Assembly: GCA_030621275.1 (NCBI GenBank)
Contig: JAUXHY010000022.1
Location: 1-10,481 of the forward strand
Direction of reading: 5' to 3'
Origin: a bacterium
GTDB lineage: Bacteria > Fidelibacterota > Marinisomatia > Marinisomatales > JAHJCW01
Length of the DNA: 10,481 nt
Shown here: in pieces, positions 1 to 8,256 of the stretch
Numbering within the stretch: the first letter of the stretch is position 1
Layout: each line of letters opens with the position of its first letter
Notes under the pieces: model-generated
Database searches by the model: none
Told to the model about the DNA's origin: nothing
Seen by the model: only the letters and a program-made list of their open reading frames with translations
Translations under genes and position numbers: made by a program

Positions 1-3000
1 GATTGTAGAAGATGTTGTAGATACTGCAACCGGTGAAATTTATTTTGAGCATGGTACAGAAGTAACAATTGAAGTACTAAAAACTCTTAAAGACGCAAAA
101 TTAAAATCCATTAAAGTTGTTGATAGGAATAACGATTTCCGTGCTATGATGCTTCTTAATACTATTGAGAAAGATCCAACACAGAACACAGAAGAAGCAC
201 TTGAAGTGGTCTATCAATTGATTCGTTCAAGCGAACCACCAAATTTAGAAACTGCTCAAAAATTTATTGAACGTATGTTTTTTAGTCCCAAGAAATATGA
301 TCTTGGTCAAGTGGGTAGATACAGATTAAATAAACAGTTCGATTTAAATATTAATGTTGAAGATACAATATTAACAATGGAAGATATTATCAAGGTAGTT
401 CAGTACCTGGTAGATATGAGAAAAGGTGAGCGTGGTACAGATGATATTGATCACTTGGGAAATCGACGCGTTCGAACAGTTGGTGAGCAGCTTAAAAATC
501 AATTTGCTACTGCACTTAGCAGAATGATTAGGACGATACATGATAGAATGAATCTTCGTGAAGCAGAATCAATTACGCCGCAGGATTTGATTAACGCGAG
601 AGTAGTTACGACTGTTATTAATACATTCTTTGGTACTAGTCAGTTGTCTCAGTTTGGAGATCAAACAAATCCATTGGCTGAGATCACGCATAAGCGACGT
701 ATTTCTGCCTTAGGTCCGGGTGGGCTGACACGCGAAAGAGCAGGATTTGAAGTTCGAGATGTTCATTATACGCATTATGGAAGATTATGCCCCATTGAAA
801 CTCCTGAAGGTCCGAATATTGGTCTAATATCTTCTTTGGCGTTAATGGCAAATATTAATTGGCATGGTTTTATCGAAGCACCTTATAGAAAGATTAAAAT
901 AAAAGGGGATCACGCATATACAACAGATAAGATTGAGTACTTATCTGCTGATGATGAAGATAGAGTTTTGATTGCACAATCTAGTGCAAAATTGGATTCG
1001 GACAATAAAATTACTGATGATTCATTAAGAGTAAGAATCAAGGGTGACTTCCCGATGGTTGAACCGACGCAAGTTGAATACATGGATGTTGCTCCTAATC
1101 AGATTCTCAGTGTTGCGGCTGCTTTAATACCTTTTGTTGAACATGATGATGCAAACCGTGCTTTAATGGGTTCTAATATGCAGCGTCAGGCCGTACCACT
1201 TATGAATCCAGAATCTCCTATCGTTGGAACAGGAATGGAAGGAAAAGTAGCAAGAGATTCAGGATCCTGTTTAACCAGCCCAGTTAGTGGAACAATAATT
1301 AATGTTGATGCTAAACAAATTGAAATTAAGATTGATCTGATTCCCGAAGAATTAAGTTTGGTAGATGGTGATAATAAAATGGTAATTAAACTTGAAAAAA
1401 ATCGTAGATCAAATCAAAATACATGTTATAATCAAAGACCATTGGTTAAAGTTGGGCAAAAAGTTAAAATTGGTGATGTTTTAGCCGATGGTGCTTCAAC
1501 TGATAATGGTGAATTAGCATTAGGAAGAAATATAATCGTTGCATTTATGCCATGGCGCGGATTTAATTATGAAGATGCGATAGTATTAAGTGAAAGATTG
1601 GTAAAGGATGATATATTTACTTCGATTCATGTAAATGAAATTGAACTTGAGGTGCGTGATACAAAACGCGGCGAAGAAGAATTAACACCGGAAATCCCAA
1701 ATGTTAGTGAAGAAGCTACCAAGGATATCGATGATAATGGGATTATACGAGTTGGAGCTAGAGTTAAAGAAGGGGATATTATAATAGGGAAGGTGACTCC
1801 AAAAGGCGAAACTGATCCAACGCCTGAAGAAAAACTATTACGAGCTATTTTTGGTGAAAAAGCGGGTGATGTAAAAGATGCATCAAAACGAGCTTCTCCC
1901 GGTATAAAAGGCACAATTATTGACACCATTTTATTTGAAAAACGTGCTAGGAAATCAAAGGTGCTTGATCGTAAAAATATTCTAGGACTTCAGGAAGTTA
2001 CTCGTGATCAGAAACATAATTTAAAACAGTCGAGAGACAAAGTATTGCTAAGATTGCTTACGGATGAAACATCTGGAGGTATACGTGATGCTTCTTCTGG
2101 TAAGACATTAATTAAAAAAGGCACCAAACTTACCGAAAAGCGGCTTAAGGAATTTGATTTTGAGCGGTTTGCTCAAGATGCTCCGTGGATAGAAAGTAAT
2201 ACAGCATGGAAAAAGATAAAATTGGTTTGGAATTCGTTCAGAAAAGAGTGGAACCGTATAGAGAATTACTTAGAAAGTGAAACCTTTAAACTCCGTGTTG
2301 GTGATGAATTACAGCCGGGTATTTTAAAATTAGCAAAAGTATTTGTCGCGAATAAGCGTAAAGTTTCGATTGGTGATAAAATGGCTGGACGGCATGGTAA
2401 TAAAGGTGTAGTTGCAGCTATAGTACCGGAAGAAAATATGCCATTTCTTGAAGATGGAACTCCAGTTGATATAGTCTTAAATCCGTTAGGTGTTCCCTCA
2501 AGAATGAATTTAGGACAATTATACGAAACAATGCTAGGATGGGCAGGTGGTGTCTTGGGAGTTAAATATGACACACCGGTATTTAATGGAGCTACTCCGA
2601 GTGAAGTCAAGGACGAACTTGAGAAAGCAAATTTACCGGTTCATGGTAAAACGCGACTTATTGATGGCCGAACGGGCGAATACTTCGATGATGAGGTAAC
2701 TGTAGGGAATATTTATATGATGAAATTGAGTCATATGGTTGATGATAAAATGCATGCTCGTTCCACAGGACCATATTCTCTTGTTACACAGCAGCCATTA
2801 GGTGGTAAGGCACAGTTTGGCGGTCAAAGATTTGGAGAAATGGAAGTATGGGCATTGGAAGCATATGGTGCTGCACATACATTACAAGAGGTCCTAACTG
2901 CAAAGTCAGATGATGTAGAAGGTCGTTCAAAAATGTACAATGCTATTGTAAAGGGTGAGGATGTTCCAGCCTATGGTTCTCCTGAATCATTTAATGTTCT

Positions 3001-3046
3001 TATTAAAGAATTACAAGGTCTTGCAATAGACGTTGAATTAGATTAA
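1..3046 (+). CDS. rpoB: RNA polymerase beta subunit (5'-truncated by window edge)
   Basis: This is the beta subunit of the core RNA polymerase, which with beta prime forms the catalytic cleft. The reading frame is open from base 2 to the TAA at 3044-3046 (1014 codons visible). By alignment to E. coli RpoB, roughly 300 N-terminal residues lie upstream, so the ATG at 146 is internal and not the start. In order I see the rifampicin-pocket segment ([10 protein letters not shown] from nt 626, [14 protein letters not shown] after it), the [14 protein letters not shown] motif, a flap region, the FNYEDA acidic pair (Glu at 1571, Asp at 1574, equivalent to E. coli E813/D814), [12 protein letters not shown] (Lys at 2378, equivalent to K1065), the His at 2753 (equivalent to H1237), and the C-terminal [15 protein letters not shown] clamp segment from 2801. 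A charged, probably helical insertion (about nt 1940-2290) occupies the place of the E. coli lineage insert SI2. The one odd residue is Gly where E. coli has Met515. rpoC follows after 11 nt. Confidence 0.98.
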   Translation, partial: IVEDVVDTATGEIYFEHGTEVTIEVLKTLKDAKLKSIKVVDRNNDFRAMMLLNTIEKDPTQNTEEALEVVYQLIRSSEPPNLETAQKFIERMFFSPKKYDLGQVGRYRLNKQFDLNINVEDTILTMEDIIKVVQYLVDMRKGERGTDDIDHLGNRRVRTVGEQLKNQFATALSRMIRTIHDRMNLREAESITPQDLINARVVTTVINTFFGTSQLSQFGDQTNPLAEITHKRRISALGPGGLTRERAGFEVRDVHYTHYGRLCPIETPEGPNIGLISSLALMANINWHGFIEAPYRKIKIKGDHAYTTDKIEYLSADDEDRVLIAQSSAKLDSDNKITDDSLRVRIKGDFPMVEPTQVEYMDVAPNQILSVAAALIPFVEHDDANRALMGSNMQRQAVPLMNPESPIVGTGMEGKVARDSGSCLTSPVSGTIINVDAKQIEIKIDLIPEELSLVDGDNKMVIKLEKNRRSNQNTCYNQRPLVKVGQKVKIGDVLADGASTDNGELALGRNIIVAFMPWRGFNYEDAIVLSERLVKDDIFTSIHVNEIELEVRDTKRGEEELTPEIPNVSEEATKDIDDNGIIRVGARVKEGDIIIGKVTPKGETDPTPEEKLLRAIFGEKAGDVKDASKRASPGIKGTIIDTILFEKRARKSKVLDRKNILGLQEVTRDQKHNLKQSRDKVLLRLLTDETSGGIRDASSGKTLIKKGTKLTEKRLKEFDFERFAQDAPWIESNTAWKKIKLVWNSFRKEWNRIENYLESETFKLRVGDELQPGILKLAKVFVANKRKVSIGDKMAGRHGNKGVVAAIVPEENMPFLEDGTPVDIVLNPLGVPSRMNLGQLYETMLGWAGGVLGVKYDTPVFNGATPSEVKDELEKANLPVHGKTRLIDGRTGEYFDDEVTVGNIYMMKLSHMVDDKMHARSTGPYSLVTQQPLGGKAQFGGQRFGEMEVWALEAYGAAHTLQEVLTAKSDDVEGRSKMYNAIVKGEDVPAYGSPESFNVLIKELQGLAIDVELD

Positions 3047-3053
3047 AAGGTGA
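3047..3053 (+). promoter_or_regulatory. Shine-Dalgarno site supporting the TTG start of rpoC
   Basis: AAGGTGA lies immediately after the rpoB stop codon and 4 nt before the TTG at 3058. AGGTGA matches the 3' part of the extended Shine-Dalgarno consensus (AAGGAGGTGA), a register in which short spacing is normal. It is the main evidence for a TTG start, because no ATG or GTG lies in frame between the upstream in-frame stop (TGA at 3034) and the conserved N-terminus. Confidence 0.7.
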
Positions 3054-3057
3054 AGAT

Positions 3058-6000
3058 TTGACTTACATTCAATCAAATAAAATTGATACAAATAAAAAGT
3101 ATTCAAGTATTACCATAAGTTTAGCATCTCCAGAAAATATTCTTGCTAAATCATATGGTGAAATCCTAAAGCCTGAAACAATTAACTATCGATCTTATAA
3201 ACCCGAAAAAGATGGTCTTTTCTGCGAAAAAATATTTGGACCTGTAAAGGATTACGAATGTCATTGTGGAAAATATAAGGGTATTCGTTATCGTGGAATA
3301 ATATGTGACCGTTGCGGGGTAGAAGTAACTCGGAAAAAAGTTCGTAGAGAAAGAATGGGACATATTACACTGGCAGTCCCCGTCGTTCATATTTGGTATT
3401 TGAAATCAATTCCAAGCAAACTAAGTTACTTAATTGGGCATAGCACAAAAGAGCTTGAGCGGGTCATTTATTATGAATTATATATGATAATTGAACCAGG
3501 TAAAAGTGGCAGACAACAATTTGAGCTTATAGATGAAGAAACGTGGATGGAACTTGAGCAAAATTTTGGTTTTTATGCTGCTACAGAAGAAGAACGTGAT
3601 GAAGAGGAATATTTTGTTGCATTAATGGGCGGTGAAGCCATCAAAGATGCTCTTGCAAAAATAAATCTATCTGGTCTTAAAGATGAACTAGAAAGTATTC
3701 TACTAACAACAAAATCTAAGCAGAAGAAACAAGATGCGTTAAAACGTTTACGGGTTGTTAAGGAGTTCATGATTGACTCAATTAATAAAAAAGTAAACAA
3801 ACCGGAATGGATGGTAGTATCAGTATTGCCGGTTATACCACCTGAATTACGACCATTAGTTCCACTAGAAGGTGGTCGATTTGCTGCTAGTGATCTTAAC
3901 GATCTATATCGAAGGATTATCATTCGAAATAATCGCCTAAAGAACTTGATGGAAATCAAAGCACCGGATGTGATTTTACGGAATGAAAAACGTATGCTTC
4001 AAGAATCTGTTGATGCGTTATTCGATAATAGTCGCAGAAAGACAGCGATTAGAAGTGGCACTCGCCGACCCCTTAAGTCTCTTTCAGATATGTTACGCGG
4101 TAAATCGGGACGTTTCAGACAGAATTTATTAGGTAAACGTGTTGACTATTCCGGTAGATCAGTTATTGTAGTTGGTCCAGAACTCAAACTGCACGAATGT
4201 GGATTACCAAAAGATATGGGTCTTGAGCTTTTTAAACCGCATATGATAAATGCATTGATTGATCGGGGATATGCTCAGACTCCTCGTGGTGCAAAATTGA
4301 TGGTTGAAAATCATGATCCAATAGTTTATAAAGTACTTGAATATGTAGTTAAGGATCATCCTGTATTGTTGAATCGTGCTCCAACTTTGCATAGATTGGG
4401 TATTCAGGCATTCCAACCCGTTCTAGTAGATGGAAAGGCTATTAGAATTCATCCATTAGTATGTGCTGCATTTAACGCTGACTTTGATGGTGACCAGATG
4501 GCAGTCCATGTGCCAATTTCTGTTCAGTCTCAAATGGAAGCTCGTATTTTAATGCTTTCCAGTCATAATATTTTACATCCCGCAAATGGTAAGCCAGTTG
4601 CAATTCCTTCGCAGGATATGGTATTGGGATGTCATTATTTAACCAGACCAAAAACAGGCGATAAAGGTGAGGGAAAATTATTTGGTTCTTTAGATGAAGT
4701 GCTAATTGCGTATGAGAACAAAGCTGTAGGATTACATGCCATAATTGATGTACGACATCATAGTAAATGGCAAAAGAAAACAACAGTTGGCCGTGCAATT
4801 TTTAATTCCATTATGCCTAAAGAGTTAGAGTATTTTGATGAATTGATTTCTAAAAGAACTTTAAGCAAGGTTGTTAATCAGTCCTATCTTGTAGCTGGTA
4901 ATTTTAAAACTGTAGAATTTTTAGATAAATTAAAAGATCTTGGTTTTTCTATTGCAACTAGTAGTGGTAGTTCAATTTCAATTAATGATATTTTAATTCC
5001 TGACGACAAAGATGTAATAATTAAAAAAGCGGAAAACGAAGTAGATGGAGTTCAACAAAATTTTGTTAATCATATCTTAACCGATGGAGAAAGATATAAT
5101 AAAATAATTGATATTTGGACTCATGCTACCAATCACGTAGCTAACTCAATGATGAAAGAACTAAAAAATGATCGTCAAGGATTCAATCCGGTCTATATGA
5201 TGGCTGATTCAGGTGCAAGGGGTAGTCAAGATCAGATTAAGCAATTAGCTGGAATGCGTGGATTAATGGCAAAGCCCAAAAAAGCTATGACAGGTGGTCA
5301 AGGGGAAATTATCGAATCACCAATTATTTCCAATTTTAAGGAAGGGTTATCTGTCATGGAGTATTTTATATCCACTCATGGTGCCCGGAAAGGTCTTGCT
5401 GATACTGCGTTAAAAACAGCTGACGCCGGATATTTAACTCGTAGATTAGTTGATGTTGCGCAAGATGTTGTTATATCTGAAGAAGATTGTGGAACAATTA
5501 ATGGAATAATTACTAGCGATTTAAAAGAAGGTGAAGAAATAATTGAACAATTATCAGATCGTGTTTTAGGAAGAACGGTATTAGATGATCTGATAATAGA
5601 TGGAAAAGTAATGATTAAGGCAGGTACTATCATTACTGAGCGCGAAGCTGACATTATCGCTAGTAGTGAAATACAAAATATTCGAATTAGATCAGTATTA
5701 ACTTGTGAATCTAAAAGAGGTGTTTGCAGTAAATGTTATGGTTGGGATTTAGCTAGGCACCGTATTGCAAATATGGGAAGTGCGGTTGGAATTATAGCGG
5801 CACAAAGTATTGGTGAACCGGGTACACAGCTTACATTACGGACATTCCACATTGGTGGAACCGCCACGCGTATAATTGAGAAATCTGATATGAAAAGCAG
5901 GTATGGTGGTGTTGTTAAGTTCTCAGATAAGTATGATTCTGCTGATACTATTAATGAGGCAGGTAATGAAATAACAAGATGTATGGTTAGACATTCCAAA

Positions 6001-7317
6001 ATATTTATTGCTGATGAGCAAAACCCGACCAATATTAAAGCTGAGTTTAATATTCCATATGGTGCTAATATCTTAGTTAGTGAAGGTGATATAATAAAAG
6101 CAGGAACAACGCTTGTTCAATGGGATCCTTATACTGACATAATTCTTGCGAGACATGATGGTTTTGTAAATCTGAAAGATTTTATTGAGGGAGATACATA
6201 TCAAATTGAAGCTGTGGAAGGTGGTAAAAAACAAATGGTGGTTGTTGAATCCAAAGATCGCCAACTTAGCCCACAAGTAGAAATACAGGATAAAGACGGG
6301 AACGTTATGGCAGGCGGCACGATACTACCTGTAAACGCAACTTTAAATGTAATTAATAAACAACAAGTTAAACGTGGTCAAACCTTAGTAAAAATTCAAA
6401 AAGATATTGGAAAAACTAGAGATATTACAGGTGGGCTGCCTCGGGTAGCGGAGTTATTTGAAGCGAGGATGCCATCCAATCCAGCTGTTGTTACTGAAAT
6501 AAATGGAACAGTTAAATTTGGTGAAACAAAGCGTGGAATACGTAAAATATTAATTGAAACACGAGACGGAGAAAGTCGTGCATATAAAATACCATATGGT
6601 AAACATGTTATTGTGCACGAGGGAGATTTCATTACAGCAGGCATACCACTATGTGAAGGTGCAATTTCTCCTGTTGATATTTTAAGTATTCTTGGTCCAG
6701 GTGCTGTTCGCGAGTATCTTGTAAATGAAATACAAGAAGTTTATCGATTACAGGGTGTTGGTATCAATGATAAACATATCGAAGTGATTGTTCGTCAAAT
6801 GATGAAAAAAGTCAGAGTGACAGATCCTGGTGATTCAAGGTTTCTGGAATCTCAAAGAATTGACAGAGTAGATTTTGCAATCGAAAACGAACGTTTAGCT
6901 TTAATGGCAGTCGTTGCAGATTCTGGAGGTAGTGATTGGGAAAAAGGTGCACTAATCTTAAAATCTGAGTTAAGAGATATTAATAAAGAATTGAAAGAAG
7001 AAGGTAATGCGACAATTAAAACACATAAAACTCAACCTGCTACCTACGATCCATTATTAATGGGTATTACTCAGGCATCTCTAAATACTGAAAGTTACTT
7101 GTCAGCGGCATCTTTTCAGGAAACTACAAGAGTTCTAACTGATGCAGCAACCGCTGGTAAAACTGACTATCTCAGAGGGTTAAAAGAGAATGTTGTGATC
7201 GGTAGATTGATACCTGCTGGCACCGGTTATCCTGTTTTACGGGATATATTATTGGACTCTGAAAATGATGATAAGACAGAAGCACCGATAGAGATTCCTA
7301 TCGATGAAATTGTGTAA
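3058..7317 (+). CDS. rpoC: RNA polymerase beta prime subunit, TTG start
   Basis: This is the catalytic beta prime subunit (1419 aa, near the usual length for Gram-negative-type bacteria). Visible in order: the ISLASPE N-terminus; the first zinc site C68, C70, C83, C86; the clamp coiled coil that binds sigma (about residues 275-325, with LNDLYRRIIIRNNRL); RQNLLGKRVDYSGRSV; the active-site NADFDGDQ at 473-480, whose Asp475, Asp477 and Asp479 hold the catalytic Mg2+; GARGS from 719; the bridge helix (about 759-797); the second zinc site C811, C883, C890, C893; and the trigger loop around 923-934 (TQLTLRTFHIGG), with His931 equivalent to E. coli H936 and Leu927 in place of M932. About 185 residues (935-1119) separate the two trigger-loop halves and match a sandwich-barrel SI3-type insert. 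GGLPRVAELFEAR follows at about 1125. A roughly 8-residue longer segment than in E. coli (MTGGQGE) precedes the bridge helix, as in FCB relatives. TTG is the only conventional start available. It is almost certainly cotranscribed with rpoB. Confidence 0.98.
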   Translation: MTYIQSNKIDTNKKYSSITISLASPENILAKSYGEILKPETINYRSYKPEKDGLFCEKIFGPVKDYECHCGKYKGIRYRGIICDRCGVEVTRKKVRRERMGHITLAVPVVHIWYLKSIPSKLSYLIGHSTKELERVIYYELYMIIEPGKSGRQQFELIDEETWMELEQNFGFYAATEEERDEEEYFVALMGGEAIKDALAKINLSGLKDELESILLTTKSKQKKQDALKRLRVVKEFMIDSINKKVNKPEWMVVSVLPVIPPELRPLVPLEGGRFAASDLNDLYRRIIIRNNRLKNLMEIKAPDVILRNEKRMLQESVDALFDNSRRKTAIRSGTRRPLKSLSDMLRGKSGRFRQNLLGKRVDYSGRSVIVVGPELKLHECGLPKDMGLELFKPHMINALIDRGYAQTPRGAKLMVENHDPIVYKVLEYVVKDHPVLLNRAPTLHRLGIQAFQPVLVDGKAIRIHPLVCAAFNADFDGDQMAVHVPISVQSQMEARILMLSSHNILHPANGKPVAIPSQDMVLGCHYLTRPKTGDKGEGKLFGSLDEVLIAYENKAVGLHAIIDVRHHSKWQKKTTVGRAIFNSIMPKELEYFDELISKRTLSKVVNQSYLVAGNFKTVEFLDKLKDLGFSIATSSGSSISINDILIPDDKDVIIKKAENEVDGVQQNFVNHILTDGERYNKIIDIWTHATNHVANSMMKELKNDRQGFNPVYMMADSGARGSQDQIKQLAGMRGLMAKPKKAMTGGQGEIIESPIISNFKEGLSVMEYFISTHGARKGLADTALKTADAGYLTRRLVDVAQDVVISEEDCGTINGIITSDLKEGEEIIEQLSDRVLGRTVLDDLIIDGKVMIKAGTIITEREADIIASSEIQNIRIRSVLTCESKRGVCSKCYGWDLARHRIANMGSAVGIIAAQSIGEPGTQLTLRTFHIGGTATRIIEKSDMKSRYGGVVKFSDKYDSADTINEAGNEITRCMVRHSKIFIADEQNPTNIKAEFNIPYGANILVSEGDIIKAGTTLVQWDPYTDIILARHDGFVNLKDFIEGDTYQIEAVEGGKKQMVVVESKDRQLSPQVEIQDKDGNVMAGGTILPVNATLNVINKQQVKRGQTLVKIQKDIGKTRDITGGLPRVAELFEARMPSNPAVVTEINGTVKFGETKRGIRKILIETRDGESRAYKIPYGKHVIVHEGDFITAGIPLCEGAISPVDILSILGPGAVREYLVNEIQEVYRLQGVGINDKHIEVIVRQMMKKVRVTDPGDSRFLESQRIDRVDFAIENERLALMAVVADSGGSDWEKGALILKSELRDINKELKEEGNATIKTHKTQPATYDPLLMGITQASLNTESYLSAASFQETTRVLTDAATAGKTDYLRGLKENVVIGRLIPAGTGYPVLRDILLDSENDDKTEAPIEIPIDEIV

Positions 7318-7399
7318 AAATAAAAATGAATAAAGTTATGAAAATAATTGACTGTATTCATAATTCTTGAATAAATTTATAGGCTTAATTTAAATAGAT
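7318..7399 (+). promoter_or_regulatory. rpoC-rpsL intergenic region: possible promoter and weak dyads
   Basis: This 82-nt, very A+T-rich gap is the only real intergenic space in the window. A TTGACT box (7348-7353, five of six to the -35 consensus) is followed, 18 nt later, by TAAATT (7372-7377, four of six to the -10 consensus). It could therefore drive rpsL-rpsG-fusA-tuf separately. TTATGAA (7336-7342) and TTCATAA (7357-7363) form a perfect 7-bp inverted repeat with a 14-nt loop containing the TTGACT box. ATAAATTTAT (7371-7380) and ATTTAAAT (7388-7395) are palindromes. No GC-rich hairpin with a T-run is present, so an intrinsic terminator is unlikely. In sequence this A+T-rich, all these matches may be chance. 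Confidence 0.25.
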
Positions 7400-7774
7400 A
7401 TGCCGACGATAAATCAACTAGTAAAGAAAGGTAGAAAGCGGATTTTGCAAAAAAATGCGAGTCCGGCACTACAACGTAACCCGCAAAAACGTGGAGTTTG
7501 TGTACGCGTATATACAACTACACCGAAAAAACCTAATTCAGCATTGAGAAAAGTTGCTCGTGTGAGGCTAACCAATGGGATGGAAGCAGCAGCATACATT
7601 CCGGGTGAAGGACATAATTTGCAAGAACATTCAATTGTGTTGATTGAGGGTGGCAGGGTCAAAGATCTGCCTGGTGTTCGTTATCATATTGTACGTGGAA
7701 CACTTGATACAGCTGGTGTCAATGATAGAAAGACAAGTCGTTCCCGTTACGGCACAAAAAGACCTAAGGCTTAA
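7400..7774 (+). CDS. rpsL: 30S ribosomal protein S12
   Basis: S12 lies at the decoding centre of the small subunit and affects accuracy and streptomycin response. The protein is 124 aa, the family's usual length, and begins [12 protein letters not shown] like most bacterial S12s. The [13 protein letters not shown] loop carries Lys43 (E. coli K42, numbered without Met). [13 protein letters not shown] carries Lys88 (E. coli K87) and Asp89, equivalent to the Asp that RimO methylthiolates in E. coli. Both lysines at which streptomycin-resistance substitutions commonly occur are therefore wild type. The end [11 protein letters not shown] is canonical. GTLDTAGV and the Glu in LIEGGRVK resemble FCB sequences. 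There is no Shine-Dalgarno sequence before the ATG: the upstream bases are TTTAAATAGAT and the nearest AGG is about 16 nt away. It heads the str gene group, with rpsG 5 nt downstream. Confidence 0.98.
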   Translation: MPTINQLVKKGRKRILQKNASPALQRNPQKRGVCVRVYTTTPKKPNSALRKVARVRLTNGMEAAAYIPGEGHNLQEHSIVLIEGGRVKDLPGVRYHIVRGTLDTAGVNDRKTSRSRYGTKRPKA

Positions 7775-7779
7775 TTGTT

Positions 7780-8256
7780 ATGCGTAGAAGAAGACCAGAG
7801 AAAAGAGAAATTTTACCCGATCCGGTTTATAATGACCTTTCGGTTGCCAAATTTGTCAACTATGTGATGGAACGCGGTAAGAAAGGCGTTGCTGAAAAGA
7901 TTTTTTATGATTCAATGGATGTGATTAAAAAGAAAACAAAGATCGATGGTTTGAAAATATTTCAAGATGCTATTAAAAATGTTACACCTTTGTTAGAAGT
8001 GAAATCAAAACGTATTGGTGGGGCAACCTATCAAGTTCCGATTGAAGTTCCTAAGAAGAGACAATTTTATTTGTCATCCCATTGGATAATCAATGCTGCT
8101 GTAGGCCGTGGTGGTAAACCAATGGCTGAGCGTCTTGCTACTGAGTTGATAGCAGCTGCAAATAATGAAGGTGGTGCAATTAAGAAAAAAGATGATACTC
8201 ATCGTATGGCTGAAGCAAATAAAGCATTTGCACATTTTGGAAGACCTAGACGGTAA
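7780..8256 (+). CDS. rpsG: 30S ribosomal protein S7
   Basis: S7 nucleates assembly of the 30S head by binding the 3' domain of 16S rRNA, and contacts E-site tRNA and mRNA. The protein is 158 aa, normal for the family's short form. It has the Arg-rich [10 protein letters not shown] start, the LPDPVYND and [14 protein letters not shown] segments, [11 protein letters not shown] (about 80-90), and the canonical [16 protein letters not shown]-terminus. The central helix region (91-115) is less typical: PKKR replaces the common RPxRR, HW (His101) replaces RW, and AAVGRGG replaces AARxRxG. The gap to rpsL is 5 nt. A weak TAAGG at 7765-7769 lies about 10 nt before the ATG, so reinitiation from rpsL may matter more than an independent ribosome site. 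Its TAA stop shares its last A with the fusA ATG. In E. coli S7 represses the str mRNA; no comparable structure is evident in the 5-nt gap here. Confidence 0.97.
   Translation: MRRRRPEKREILPDPVYNDLSVAKFVNYVMERGKKGVAEKIFYDSMDVIKKKTKIDGLKIFQDAIKNVTPLLEVKSKRIGGATYQVPIEVPKKRQFYLSSHWIINAAVGRGGKPMAERLATELIAAANNEGGAIKKKDDTHRMAEANKAFAHFGRPRR

Noticed and set aside
146..148. ATG at 146 as the start of rpoB
   Set aside because: The frame is open to the window edge, and the upstream codons ([11 protein letters not shown]...) continue an RpoB-like protein; about 300 residues lie outside the window.
1940..2290. Extra domain in RpoB as a novel fusion
   Set aside because: It occupies the known position of the lineage-specific SI2-type insertion and is flanked by normal RpoB motifs.
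3573..3959. 128-codon minus-strand open frame inside rpoC, and similar ones at 1627-1929, 2266-2610, 4472-4798 and 5736-6032
   Set aside because: All are antisense to conserved RNA polymerase motifs and show no independent coding evidence.
5269..5310. Longer segment before the RpoC bridge helix (KKAMTGGQGE) as a novel insertion
   Set aside because: From family knowledge, related FCB RpoC proteins have a similar extension here, so it is a lineage feature and not new.
7336..7363. Intrinsic terminator after rpoC
   Set aside because: The inverted repeat is short and A+T-only apart from one G-C pair, the loop is long, and no T-run follows; termination here is not supported.
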